Assembly: GCA_020726505.1 (NCBI GenBank)
Contig: JAHLEZ010000017.1
Coordinates: 1,703,623 to 1,767,622, forward strand
Direction of reading: 5' to 3'
Length of the DNA stretch: 64,000 nt
Origin: Leptodontidium sp. MPI-SDFR-AT-0119
Lineage: Eukaryota > Ascomycota > Leotiomycetes > Helotiales > Leptodontidiaceae
Below are positions 11,171 to 22,079 of the stretch, piece by piece. Numbering within the stretch: position 1 is the stretch's first letter; the number at the start of each line of letters is the position of its first letter. A program made the translations under genes and the position numbers. Under the pieces are notes generated by a model. The model saw nothing but the letters and a program-made list of their open reading frames with translations. It was not told the origin of the DNA and ran no database searches.

Positions 11171-11305
11171 GAGGCATAAACTACTTAATTACTACTTAAA
11201 TATACTTAATTAGTTATTAAGTAGAATAGAGTAGGTAAAAATTACTACTTAAGTAGAGTAGAGTAGTTATAACTACTCTATTCTACTCTACTTAATTTCT
11301 CACGC
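11171..11305. repeat. AGTAG/CTACT palindromic tract, likely transposon end
   Basis: Runs of AGTAGAGTAG face runs of CTACTCTATTCTACTCTACT around a short centre, making a long imperfect palindrome that ends in an AATTTCTCAC stretch. A near copy in the same orientation lies at 51610-51722, at the outer edge of the pogo-like element. In both places the tract marks the border between RIP'd and unmutated DNA. Confidence 0.65.
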
Positions 11306-11429
11306 TGCGATAGAAGAACCACAATAGTAGAACCACCCTATAACTACGGAAACAGCACTACCGGAACCCTCTAGATTCCACATACATCGACAACAGGGAC
11401 GAATACTATTAAAATATAACTTCAAGATA

Positions 11430-11912
11430 TACTTTTTTACAGCACCAATGAATTATTATTCGACTCTATATCCATGAACACTTCAGAACTTATAATCCAA
11501 AATCTGCCCGCCGACTAGCAATCCTTTATTATAGACTCACCACCTAGACAACAGCAAAGCTACTTCGGAGCCACCAGACCCCAGCCGCAGCCCAAAGCGC
11601 CGTTCTATTCCGATAAGACTCTAACCTTAATAAGACGACGCAATACAGTAAACCATATAAAGAGCGCAGGAGAAAGTCACCGAAGCCGAAGCAAGTGACG
11701 CCTAAGACCCTAACAATGGCGGGGACAGTTGCCTTTGTGAACCTTACGCCAGATAATAAGAAGGAAATTATAACCGGGGTAGCGCCCAGTAAGTCATCAA
11801 AGACCAAGGCGAGAAGGAAGAAGGAGGTGATGAGAAGAGGAAATTGAGCCAGGCGGCCGAGAGAGTTGCAGAGGTGATGATGAAAGCGTTTCTAAAGCAG
11901 AGATGTATATGA
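11430..11912 (+). pseudogene. Broken regulator-like gene fragment
   Basis: Three plus-strand frames each carry a coding-like piece, in order. A Pro/Gln-rich piece (Q-Q-S-Y-F-G-A-T-R-P-Q-P-Q-P) lies from 11552. A piece reading F-V-N-L-T-P-D-N...G-V-A-P-S-x-S-S-K-T-K-A-R-R follows the ATG at 11716. A piece reading D-E-K-R-K-L-S-Q-A-A-E-R lies from 11829 to the TGA at 11910-11912. I recall the G-V-A-P-S-G-S-S-K-T-K-A-R-R...K-R-R-K-L-S-Q-A-A arrangement from the C-terminal part of some fungal regulatory proteins, but I cannot name the family. Two frame changes make it a pseudogene. Confidence 0.45.
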
Positions 11913-11988
11913 ATGGGATGGGAGTTTAAACATAATGCATGATCTCAACAACCCCCATTCCAGGCATACACACAACCGACTACGACCG

Positions 11989-12054
11989 CGATCTTTCAAC
12001 CGCAGCAACGATCTCAAGCGACATAAGCGGAACCACTTAGCAGTGAAGCCTTCC
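11989..12054 (+). pseudogene. C2H2 zinc-finger half relic
   Basis: The stretch reads R-S-F-N-R-S-N-D-L-K-R-H-K-R-N-H, matching the second half of a classical C2H2 finger (F-x5-L-x2-H-x3-H). The upstream Cys pair is missing and the frame soon closes. It lies just downstream of the regulator-like fragment and may be part of the same broken gene, or a shuffled piece of the finger gene at 12468. Confidence 0.4.
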
Positions 12055-12467
12055 CCTTTCGGACTTTGCTAAATAGGCCTGCTGCTCTGTCACCACAGGC
12101 GTTTAGGGCCAGGCAGCTTCCTCTCGGGTGCTGTCCATTCTTGATATAATATCGCCGATAGCGAGACCTGTTCTTCGGGTGGAAATGGCTGGTACGGAAC
12201 TGCTGGCGGTACTGGTTATAGATATTTCGTGATTGTATTAAGGGAGAGTGAGAGTGTGTTAGAGAGCGAGATTGCGGCTTAAAGATTCACCCTCATAGAA
12301 TTGTAGAGAGGGTAGGCTTTTGGGCGTCAGCGAGAGAAGAGAGGGCTGGAGCCGGAGTGGTGTTGTTTAGTGAATTGGGGCGAGCGAGCTCTGTGTATTA
12401 GTCTGCGGAGTAGTCGTTGCCTTAGTGAGAGGCACTTGCTGAGCCGAGGTGAGCGTGCCGCCTAGCC

Positions 12468-12665
12468 TCAATCCTCGAATTGATACTGGATTTTGTGGGA
12501 CCTTTTGTGCCGAATCAATTCATCGGAACGAGAAAACCGCTTTATGCAGCCATAGTATTGACATGTATAAGGCTTCTCCAGTATATGCGAGGGTATATCT
12601 TGTCTGATGTTCCAGCCTCGAAAGGTTTTATTGCCGACAAGAGCCCCCAAAGAAAAAGGTCCTTT
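12468..12665 (-). pseudogene. CreA/Mig1-like two-finger C2H2 relic
   Basis: On the minus strand one frame gives S-R-L-E-H-Q-T-R-Y and the next gives [11 protein letters not shown] followed by [16 protein letters not shown]. This is the end of finger 1, the linker and finger 2 of the CreA/Mig1 class of glucose-repression DNA-binding proteins. Finger 2 keeps both Cys and both His. Finger 1 has lost its Cys pair and a frameshift separates the fingers. A stop follows shortly after finger 2, so the long C-terminus of CreA is absent. This is a fragment, not a functional regulator. Confidence 0.65.
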
Positions 12666-13109
12666 ACCACAAATTTGCTTGTCGTATCCTACTTACCTGT
12701 TATAGTGGTGATGATTTACGCGTTTCTGACTCCGCCAATTTAAGGACGTCTCTGAGGGAGTGATGTGTTGTAGACGCCGCCGGCTCTAGCAGTGTCTTGT
12801 TAGCATATCCCCTAGTATAAGGTCAGCCTTTGTGACCTACTTTTAGGTGAGTATTCCCTGCCCTTCCTTGTTTTACTGCCCTCCATATCCGCTGTTGTAG
12901 GCACATGCACTGCCCTCCTGGGCTTCTTAGGGCTGGGCGTTTGCGGTGATGGGTTCATTGTGCTGAAGTTTTCCGTTCATGGACAGAAATTCGACAAGGC
13001 GGCGGGGGCTATATACCAACGTCTGGCGCCGCAGGGGTGTGGTGGGTGCCTACCTCAAGCTTTGTAGCCAGTCAAACCCATTTCAAGAGCTATCCGGCTG
13101 TAAGCGAGA

Positions 13110-14385
13110 TAAATTTCATTCTTATGCGCAGCGTGGAATGGGCATGAAGATGTGGTACGGTTCATGCTGGCGTGTGACGATGTCGACGCAGACGGAAAGA
13201 ACGAAGTAGGCCAGAGCCCGCTGCTGTGCGCGGCGAGGAATGGCTATGATCGCGTGGTACGGCAACTGCTGGAGGAAGACAGTGTTGACTCTAACTCCCA
13301 TGACGCATGCCACCGGACGCCGCTGATGCTTGCAACATAGAAGGGGCATGAAAGAGTAGTGCGGTTACTCTTGAGCAAGGATAATGTTGATCCCAACCGT
13401 CGAGATAAACATGGCAAGACACCGCTGTGGCGAGCGATATCGCTTGGAAAGAGAGCGATAGTACAACTACTACTGGAGCGAGAGTCGAGCGATAAAGTCG
13501 TATCATCGACCGCGCGTATGTTATATGAGGCGATTCTGCGGCGGGTATCGGAAGATCAGAGCGTCAGCGTAGAGTCCAGAGAAAAAGCCTTGAGGTTCAT
13601 CGCTCGTGCTAGGAATGAAATAGTGGTTGGATTACTTACGAAACGGATTCAAGAATCTCCCAACAATCTACAGGCAGCCGTATCGGGAAGACCTAAGAAG
13701 CAGATATTCGACGAAACGAAGGATAAACTTGCGTACGATTTCTTAAAGGAGCTGGATGATGACCTTTCCGGCGGCAAAATAGCTTCAGTAACCGCATCGA
13801 CGGGAGGCGTCAAGGTGATCTGGAACAAGAAATTCAAAAGCACTGCTGGGCGTGCAAGATGGAGAAGGGAAAAAACAACTGAGGTCGCAACCGGCCAACC
13901 TCCCAAGGACACTGGCGGCCCATCAGTCACATATCGACACGTTGCATCGGTTGAGTTGTCGGAGGAAGTAGTTATCGACGAGGGTATGTGGAAAATCTTT
14001 CTTCAAGCCCGTCACTAACCACTTGTGTAGATCGCTTGCTCAATGTGATGGCTCATGAGTACTGCCACCTTGCTACCTGCATGATTAATGGCGTCGGTGA
14101 TGATCATCTACAAAGCATTCATATGCTATTGATCATAAGTATATTTGGGAGTGCACATCTTGCGGGACGAAAGTCAAACGGCACTCGAAATCGGTAGATC
14201 CAAAGCGGCATAACTACCGCCACTGCAAGTCCACGTTAGTGCAGACGAAACCGGATCTCGAGCGAGCACCGTCCCCCAACACACAAACGGTCATTAGTGT
14301 CGAAAAACGAGTGGAGACAAGCAGCGATGGTAATTTGGGCTCTATTATTGAGATTCTGCATCGTCTCGATCTTGGAGGGGCTTGA
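13110..14385 (+). pseudogene. Ankyrin-repeat / SprT-like metallopeptidase pseudogene
   Basis: Exon 1 reads in one frame from about 13113 to 13983. It has at least three ankyrin repeats (N-G-H-E-D-V-V-R, R-N-G-Y-D-R-V-V, K-G-H-E-R-V-V-R-L-L, T-P-L-W-R-A), then the N-terminal half of an SprT-like domain (F-D-E-T-K-D-K-L-A..., T-G-G-V-K-V-I-W, S-T-A-G-R-A-R-W-R-R-E). A 47-bp intron (13984-14030: GTATGT, CACTAAC, TAG) precedes exon 2. Exon 2 encodes the zinc-binding H-E-Y-C-H at 14054-14068 and a zinc-ribbon start C-T-S-C at 14152-14163. It is broken: TAG at 13338-13340, a frameshift and apparent loss of about 30 residues after the HExxH helix, and a degenerate second Cys pair. SprT proteins act on DNA-protein crosslinks; ankyrin fusion is unusual. 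No start codon was found in this frame. Confidence 0.7.
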
Positions 14386-14845
14386 CTCGTTACAGTATCA
14401 AGGCAATGAAATCCTCGTTCATTCATACCGTTGCAATACTGTCTTAGTCTATGTTCTTTTCGTTTGTAGGTTCCGATACAAGGTTACCGATTAGGCTTAG
14501 TTTACTAGATCGAGATCTGGCAAATAAGTGTTTGGCCCTTATCTTACCATACATATATTAGTTATTCTGGCACTTTTGCACAGTTCTTGGCATCGCACAT
14601 CTCCTATTATGCTAGAATAGATTCATCTCCGTCATGGATGCGTCCTTGAATTATCTTGGCTTAACATTCCCCTAGGCACCTTATCACTCTGGGGTTTTCA
14701 AGTCGCCTCTGAATCGTCCGACACTCATCTTAGCCACAGGAAAGAGCAAACTTCATCCTTGGCTTCATTGGAGCCAATGTTTTCAAAGGCTTTCTGTGAA
14801 CCATTATGAGGAGTCAGGGACCGACGCAGCGTTGGTGCCCTCGTC

Positions 14846-15202
14846 TTAGAGATAAGGGAAACCGTGCCCTGTTATCTGCATGACATCCTGGTTTTTTCCT
14901 CCCCAGTTGTGCAACATCTCCTGGCTAGTGCGGTAGCCATGATTCAAAGATATTCTTGATGTTTCATAAATTCGACGGTCCGAGACGGTATTCCGGTTAA
15001 AGAGAGTCAAGAAATAACTTATAATCATTTGTCGCACGCTTTTGATATCCATAATCCGGAATCTATCCAATAACGATACATTAAAATGTACTCGCTCGAA
15101 AATCAAGTTCCAAGCAGCATTTACTAATAGCGACATTTCCGTCAGCCACAAAGGCTCTCTCCCCATGACCTCCGAGCTCTGGAGCTGGAGCTGAGTAATC
15201 AC
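14846..15202 (-). CDS. Unrecognised 118-codon ORF
   Basis: An open minus-strand frame with an ATG and mixed, protein-like composition. I recognise no domain, signal peptide or membrane segment, and no intron with good splice sites extends it. It may be a fragment of a lost gene or a chance ORF. It lies in an unmutated island, so RIP is not the reason for its shortness. Confidence 0.2.
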   Translation of the reverse strand: MITQLQLQSSEVMGREPLWLTEMSLLVNAAWNLIFERVHFNVSLLDRFRIMDIKSVRQMIISYFLTLFNRNTVSDRRIYETSRISLNHGYRTSQEMLHNWGGKNQDVMQITGHGFPYL

Positions 15203-15628
15203 AACCCGCGAAGTGAATTACCGGTTGGCACTGGGACCCCCGAAACCCTCATCCTTCCACGATTGAACAGCGCTGGCTGGCAGCACGTCACGGGACTATA
15301 GTAGGGAACGGGAGACGGGGAAGGTTTCACACGCATAGGCTAGCTGTTGAGGGCTAACAATAACGGGGCAAGACGCCCTCTTAATACTGTGCCGAATAGG
15401 GGCTATGTGCTATTGATGTGGGATTTTTAGTGTGGTAGAATGAGATAGATAAGCACCGCCTGAGGCCTGGTGTTTTCTTGGCTCGAGGCAGAGAGGACCT
15501 CACATAGTCTTACATAATCGTGCACCTGACAGTAGCACTAGTAATGAGCCCCTTCGGTAAGAACCGCAGGGCCAGTCTCTTAGTGTCCCCCTGGAGCACG
15601 ATTAGTCGACGACTAATACAAGACTTTA

Positions 15629-15666
15629 AACAAAAAATAAAAATAAAAATAAAAATAAAAATAAAG
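15629..15666 (+). repeat. AT-rich hexanucleotide microsatellite
   Basis: Consecutive AAAATA-type units (AAAAATAAAAATAAAAATAA). The overlapping ORF reads K-I-K-I-K-I-K there and is not a credible gene. Confidence 0.85.
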
Positions 15667-16926
15667 AAGTCAGTAATACGGTTTCTCTCTAAGCCCGAAC
15701 TAGCGCTAACCTTCGGTGTTCACATTACGTGTATTTCTGGAGCTTAAAGCTGATACTCGAAATTAGATGAGAATTTTCATCAAAGTTGAAAACGTCTTGC
15801 ATGTAGCGTAAAACTACTCCGGTGGCTGCCTAAATCAAGCTCGCTTCTCATTTGAGAAGTGGCTCTCAGAGCCAACCGTCTCCAATCTCCACGCGCATGC
15901 ATGTTTCAATAACTACCCTCCGGAGCCATAGGAAGGCTTGAACAGCAAGGGGGTTCACGTGCTGGCTCAGCTTTGATCTTGGTGCTTCTCCGAGCTCCAG
16001 AGCTCGGAGTCTATTTGGGCTAAAGATCGAAAAAGACGTCTCCTCGCCACCTTACTAGATGCTACTCACTTATCTATAGGTCCCTGAAGGTTGACTAATT
16101 AGGCTTAGTTTCCCAAATCATTATTGGGGAAAGGCGTATACGAAATAACCTCTCGTGTGTATTGAACAACATAGCGCTTAGTCAGCGTAGGTCGTGATGA
16201 TCTATTGGTAAGCTGGGTCTATTTACTAGGAACGGTGGCACTGAAAAAGACACCATCCAAAATTGGCTCCTGCTGTGAAACACTAGGTCCATGTCGAAAG
16301 CGGTGCCTTGGATATATACACAATAAGGTCGCAGGAAGCAAAGCTTGAAGGATAGAAAAGAGTGAGTGACACCCAAGGCATTGGAACTGAGCAGAAAGAG
16401 GAAAGAACCAGAACGGAAACAGCGAGGATGGGACAGAGGATACGATTAACGTGGTCGCGACGGACCACTACAACCAACACGAACGGAGATCAGCTCGCAC
16501 CTCAAGGACCGCATCGGGCGACGAAGATCCGAGGGCCGCAAAAGCGGGGGAACGTCCTGCAATAAAAGCTGCGGCTTTGAGTCAATGGATATCTGAGAAG
16601 GCAACCACAGCTGTGAACGAGACCCGGTCTACTAACGAGCATAAGGTGCACTACTACTTCATGTCCGTCATGTGCTACGGATGTCAGAGCGTTTGTCGCC
16701 TGAAGGGCACTGAGACAGATGTTACAAGATAGGTTGACGTAAAAGAGGTCTTCTACGTAACAATGGAAGCGAGATGAGAGTGCCATTACGTAATGACGCT
16801 CCGCTGGCCTTCGCGGGGGGCCACTGCGTGGAGCTGTCAGGGGATGAAGCTATTCAGAGCTACGCTGTGGCTTCGCCTGCCTCCGGCGGTGGTATTTGTA
16901 AATTCAAGCTGATTCCCTCGTGAACC

Positions 16927-17657
16927 TTAAAGGCAGCTAGCAGGCAGAATACTGGCAGCCGGTGGATGCAATTGTGCTGGGGATCTCACATGTTCGCCGA
17001 CGACGCACCACATCAGCTCCATTGTAATCGATGCTTGTGATGGCTGTTGGCAGTACACACAAACGCCCGATGCTGCGGATTGTACTGTCACGGGTCGTGG
17101 AAGAGAGCAGATATCGCAGATGAAGTAGGTAGAAGGCATTGGGGGTGGTCCAGGAATATGTCCTGCTACCAATTGTGACATGTTTGGGGTTGGTGATGGC
17201 GAACCGCTAGCACGAGCAATCGTTCGATGGCCTCGTTGGATAGCTGCACGTTCTCTCCTAGCAGCAATCTGGTGTGGTGTCTCCTGGCTCTGACCGATCG
17301 GTGCGTAAGGATTGAGGCCAAGAGTAGGTGATTTGCGTCTGGGTGTCTTTTGTGCATAGGAGGTCTTGCGTTTCTTCGACTGTTTAATGTTAGCTATGTT
17401 GAGTAAGTGCAAATGGGTAGACAAACGGGTCCCACAGCCTCTGGCTCTGCCTCACCCATAACAATATTCCCTCCCATGCCGGCGTCCACCACGATAGTGG
17501 ATGAGGTGACAGACTCCGCATTGTCATCTTGCTCCCTCGTAAGACCGCTTCGATTCTTCTTCTTGGCTTGATATTGGTAGGGCTTCCAGTTGTGGCATTT
17601 TCGACACTGTTGTTCAATAGAGCTATCGAATGCAATTCTAGTCTGCTGGGAGATCAT
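16927..17657 (-). CDS. Two-exon Cys-pair protein, 227 aa, function unknown
   Basis: Exon 1 (17657-17427) and exon 2 (17379-16927) are joined by a 47-bp intron (17380-17426) with GTTTGT donor, GCTAACA branch-like site and CAG acceptor. Splicing keeps the frame (G-P then S-K-K-R-K) and gives 227 residues. Cys pairs lie at residues 18/21 (C-R-K-C), 165/168 (C-D-I-C) and 184/187 (C-V-Y-C). The last two form a plausible zinc ribbon. Between them is a long Arg/Lys/Pro-rich, probably disordered region with an S-K-K-R-K nuclear-localisation-like cluster. I know of fungal proteins with similar paired C-x2-C plus W-C motifs but cannot name a family. An alternative upstream ATG (M-P-P-K-K-V-N) is out of frame, hence the start chosen. 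The ORF is intact. Confidence 0.6.
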
Positions 17658-17659
17658 TT

Positions 17660-18411
17660 ACTTTCTTCGGAGGCATGATTGAAGGTGTTTTGAAGAAGTA
17701 TTGCACTGGGATGGATATAATTTTAAACGCGACCCCGACCTCGCGACTGAGCTATGCCTAATTAAGCTGCCAAGCGCCCATACCCCTCAAAGGCCCAGAA
17801 TTAAGATTTCACCACAATAACAATATTAAATAAGAAAATAAGTCCCATAATAGTAATCTAGGACTCAATTATAGTAATCCTGGAAATTTTGAGGATTTTC
17901 TGAGCACGTTGTAAAAATCTCAATTTTTTGGTGTTCTCCTGAACCCTTGTGTCTGCCAAGTACTGCCAGTAGCTGAATGAAAATTGACCAATCAGAGAGC
18001 AGATGTTGACCAATCAGAGAGGGGCTTGGCAAAAAGTCAAAATCCAATTTTTTTTTTTTGAAAGCCCCCATGGGAGTAATAGGTACCTCGCTTCCAATTA
18101 TATTCGCAGAATAAGGTTTCAGGGCGGAGAGGGGTTAGGGGGGCAAGAGTTTTGACACTAACTCAAGCTAGGCATAGTCTCGTCAGCACGTGATTTTCGC
18201 CTTGGCAAAAACGTTTGGTACTGCGCAGTCGCCGCCAGCGAGCCTCCTCCTCCCTGCGGGGTAGTAAACCCTTTCACTTCGTTTCAGGGCTTAAGTCAGA
18301 GATTTCCTTACGAATCTCTTTCTTTCTTGTAAACAATCATTTTGCCCAAGTCGCATTTGACCTCGTTCGTGCTCCTGTACCGTCACATATCCCTCACGCT
18401 CGCTATAGTCA
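17660..18411. other. Unmutated spacer, no gene seen
   Basis: Contains a duplicated GACCAATCAGAGAG motif near 17987 and 18010 and a T-tract near 18050. Short ORFs on both strands have no recognisable content. It could include the promoter of the gene at 16927-17657, but no specific element is identifiable. Confidence 0.4.
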
Positions 18412-18447
18412 GAACTCCTAAGACAGATAATATTGTCTCGGAGTTCA
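18412..18447. repeat. Hairpin at start of RIP'd block
   Basis: GAACTCCTAAGACA and TGTCTCGGAGTTC form a near-perfect stem around a short AT loop. It sits where sequence composition switches from unmutated to RIP'd, so it may be the end of a decayed fold-back transposon. Confidence 0.4.
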
Positions 18448-18739
18448 GGGGGGATAAATTCTCCACTTTAGCCATCTATTATAGTATAGTTAATAGTGAG
18501 GTCGCAATACAGATAGTTATATTAAACAAGATATTATAAAGCCGCGAGAACCTTAAGGTTATCCTTCCGAACTTACACGAACGGCTTAAAATCAGCATCG
18601 GCCGGCGCTCGTTTTCCTAGCCAAATAACTTTAATTAGATTATCTAGCTTTAGCCCAGTACTAGGAAGGATCTAGAGAAGCGGGCCTAGATCTTACGGAA
18701 TTACTAAAGATATACTAGCTACGATTATAATAGAAGTTA

Positions 18740-19330
18740 ATAATTATAATAGGCCTAAGTTCCCCGGCACTAACTACATTCCTATCTTCCCTGTCACTAG
18801 GCGATTCGAATACAAAAAACATGACTGTTCGCGCACTAACTTCCCGTTACGCCCCTGCTTATACTATCACGGTACACAAAGTACTATCGTTAAAATAAGT
18901 CGTCTTAAACCTGGAACAGAAGGATCATGTCCTAGGATTGTTATATATTGCTATATCTCGAGTTAAGAGACTCTCTTTTATTATATTTAAGACTCCTTTC
19001 GATCTAAGTCGATTCGTAACCAAAGAGAGCTCGAATATAAAAGATAAGGCAAGTGATTAGGATCTGCGTACACTCTAAGGCTTGTAAATTATTAGATTGA
19101 CGTATTATAACAAATTTAGTAAAGTAGAATTTAAGTACATAGACACTAGTTTGATACAGAGTTGTCTTATTAATACTATAACTAATAATGAGGCTGCCTA
19201 TCTCCTGCTAAGGAGAAGCCCCGAGAGGTTAGAAGATACCTGCTCCTGAGAGTTTCGACGTCTTGCCCTATTTCTAATACGTCAAGTAAATAAGAAAGCG
19301 AAGTAATTTGAGATTGGATTTCGATCGATC
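18740..19330 (+). pseudogene. Unidentified RIP'd ORF relic
   Basis: One plus-strand frame stays coding-like with only TAA/TAG at Gln-like positions. It includes P-G-T-N-Y-I-P-I-F-P-V-T-R-R, R-P-C-L-Y-Y-H-G-T-Q-S and a basic R-S-K-S-I-R-N-Q-R-E-L-E segment. I do not recognise the family. The codon-wise mutation pattern suggests a repeated gene, probably transposon-borne. Confidence 0.35.
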
Positions 19331-19479
19331 GATTAAGGGATTAAGAGGGCGCAAAGGTTATTCAGTCTGCTAGGGACTAAGCTGTCGTTGCACTCGCCCT
19401 TATAGAGTTCTATACTATGTCGCCAAGACCCTGCGGAATCCAGGTCTCAGTTTAGTCCCAGACAAAGTAATAAGTAAGA

Positions 19480-20394
19480 CTTAACACTAGCTCAATTACT
19501 ATTATCCTTCGAGGCACCCTCTCCGCCAACTCTCATCTCCTCTAACCTAATAATACTCTTTTTAAAGTACCCCTCTAACTCATACCGCTCAATATTAGCC
19601 GACTCCCCCTTTAACTCTTTAACTACACTCCTAATCCAATCCCTAACTTTCTCCTACGTCTTCCTCGCCTCCGTAAACCTCTCCTTAATCTACTTAGCTT
19701 TCTACCTCTTAATCTGCCCCCTCTACTACTTATTTAGCCTTCTAGTCTTAAACACACTAACCTTAATATCACAACTCGTTTACTTATACCTTACACTCAG
19801 CAACTTTACCCCCTTATCTTTCCTAACATAATTAACATCCTCTCTTAATATAATAATCTCTAATATAACCTTATCTAACTCCTTATATAGTTCCTCCGAC
19901 TCCTTAAACCCGCACATCTTCTACGACGCCTTAAGATCCCCATAAGTATACGGCCTAATATAAAGTATAATATTAAACGCACATCTCGCTCTATCTTAAC
20001 TTATACTTATAAGTTTTTATACATCTTTAATATACTTCAATATCGCTTCGGCATAAGTATCTAAAGTGATTAAGCGGCTATTAAGACCCATTTTCTTGAC
20101 TCGTGTATTTAAGCTACTAACTTTCTTATCCACGTCGTTAAGGATCTTCTTATAGAGTTACTCGGCGGCTTTCTTTCCTTCGACTACTTTCTTTGTAAGC
20201 GGCTTTTTAGTTATTAGTGCATTTTTAAAGACTTTCCGTTTCTTAGTAGAGTTGTCTTTAGATTCGGAGTCTAAGGTATTAATAGGAATAGTAGTACGTT
20301 TGCGTTTTTGGGGTATAGCGGGCTTAAGTGTATTAAGCACATTTACAGGAGCTAGCTTTAGTTATTTAACAAAGGAGTTTTATTTCGGCGGCAT
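19480..20394 (-). pseudogene. Unidentified RIP'd ORF relic, Lys-rich
   Basis: It starts at an ATG at 20392-20394 (M-P-P-K) and reads leftward for about 300 codons with stops mostly at Gln-like positions. The protein is rich in Lys and Glu, with predicted helical segments such as A-E-Q-L-Y-K-K-I-L-N-D-V-D-K-K and E-S-E-E-L-Y-K-E-L-D-K-V. No domain is recognised. It converges with the plus-strand relic at 18740-19330; the two may belong to one element. Confidence 0.35.
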
Positions 20395-20829
20395 TATAGA
20401 TTTCTGTTAAGGGAGATTAAGACTCGAGGTTTTAGGAAATCTAGACTTTATTTTATTAACAGGAACACGCGTCCGCGTTTTGGCGTGTTTTTTAAGTTAG
20501 TTAAAGCAGAGCACGTGAAAGTGTGTAATTCCTTTAAATGTTTTATAAATCTTATCACAAAGGATTAAAATAGTAATTCAGTATCTCTGATAACAGATAT
20601 AGACATAAAAGGATTAGTTATTAAATAGGTTCTAATAGTACTCGGGTTCGAAAGGTCCAACTCGATAGGTCGAAATTCCACGCGAATATACGTGACTTAT
20701 CCCCTTTTAAGATTCTGAACTACACCGTTGAGTTCTAGGCCATTAAAGCAGGGAGTTTTTCCCGTAGCCCTTATACTTCAGTACTATATTCCCGAGAACC
20801 CCGTCCAATGATTAGTGACATAGAACCAT

Positions 20830-21200
20830 ATTAGTCAATTATGGAAAAATTCCAAACCCAGATAAACGCTACTACTACCATTTCTAAGTCCAATGATTCC
20901 TAACGATTCACAGACCAAACCGCGAACATTCCTTTCCTCCATACTGTCACGATCTGAAGGATCACGTGTGTCTTGGCCCTGAGGCTCGGCAGCCTTGCTG
21001 CACAGAGAAGCCAAGGCGTTTCCACCTTGCCCGCTTGATGCAGGCGACACTGCAAATTTGGTGTCGAGAGACAAGGATGGAAATCACGGGAACCAGGTAT
21101 CACGTGATGGACCGCTGGGACCGCTGTCGGTCCAGGACCGCCAGAGGGTAAAAACTTCACAAACAGCGAGAACGTAATTTTTGGAATTGAACAACGAAAA
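20830..21200. other. Small unmutated patch between RIP'd blocks
   Basis: Balanced base composition with overlapping short ORFs on both strands (for example 20835-21074 minus) and two CACGTG-containing palindromes (near 20962 and 21098). No gene is recognised. It may be host sequence or a late, RIP-escaped insertion. Confidence 0.35.
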
Positions 21201-22079
21201 CCGCATCTAATAGCCCTCCTTTTGACTAGTTGAGACGCCTAAGCCTTTACGTATTACTTAGTGTGACATAAGTAGTATAGCGACAACGTGGCCTTAAGTA
21301 GCAGTATAGCCCAACGACCCCCGAGAGTATATTATATACTTTAGCGATTACTTTAAGAAAGTACTCGTTTATATTAACTCCGCTAGAGACTAACTAGTGC
21401 CGAAGCCTCTTATTAAGACTATAATCGCAGTTATAAGCGTCCTGATTTCTAAGTTCTAGAATACCCTTAACCTCACCGCCGTCGTCTAAGTCATAACAAC
21501 TCTCTAGAGCGACCTCAAAATAATAATAGAAATAATATAATCTACGGCGATTAAAGTTTAATAGAATATAATAACACAGTAATATATAACTACGTTAAGC
21601 CAAGAGACTAATTAAGCTGTAAAGGAAGCTGCCGAGATACGACGAACAACTACTAGACTTTTATAAGAGACAAACGATATAACTAAAGTAATAAATAATA
21701 TAACTAAGACGACAAATAATATAGTGAAAGTTATATAATGTACTCCGCCTTTTAAGGCTTTATATACGTCGGTATTAAGTAGTAATATGACTCCTCTTAG
21801 TAAACCAATTATAATATCTACTTAGACATTATTGTTCATTTAAGTATAACGTGAAATTATCGTAAAGATTATAGACACATCTACTATCGAGAGTATTCGA
21901 GCCAAAAACCCTAGAAACTTACAGAACTACGTTAACCGAGCGATTAAATAGAGTAAGAACAAACACATTAAATAGATCCGTGTTATATTAACTAACTAAT
22001 TAAAGAGCGGAGACCTTAATATTAAGACGTTAAATAGAAACGATATAGAGGCCATAAAATAATTCGCAAACGACTAAAT

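Larger units (their letters stand above)
14386..16926. other. Unmutated island without a confident gene
   Basis: Apart from the weak ORF at 14846-15202, I see no supported gene. Visible features are an (AAAATA)n-like microsatellite at about 15629-15666, a small palindrome CTCCGAGCTCCAGAGCTCGG near 15988, and short ORFs at 16362-16732 without recognisable motifs. A related CCGAGCTCTGGAGC sequence also occurs near 2470 and 15175. Confidence 0.5.

Noticed and set aside
12480..12743. 87-codon plus-strand ORF
   Set aside because: It is the complement of the CreA-like zinc-finger relic, whose motif is far more convincing.
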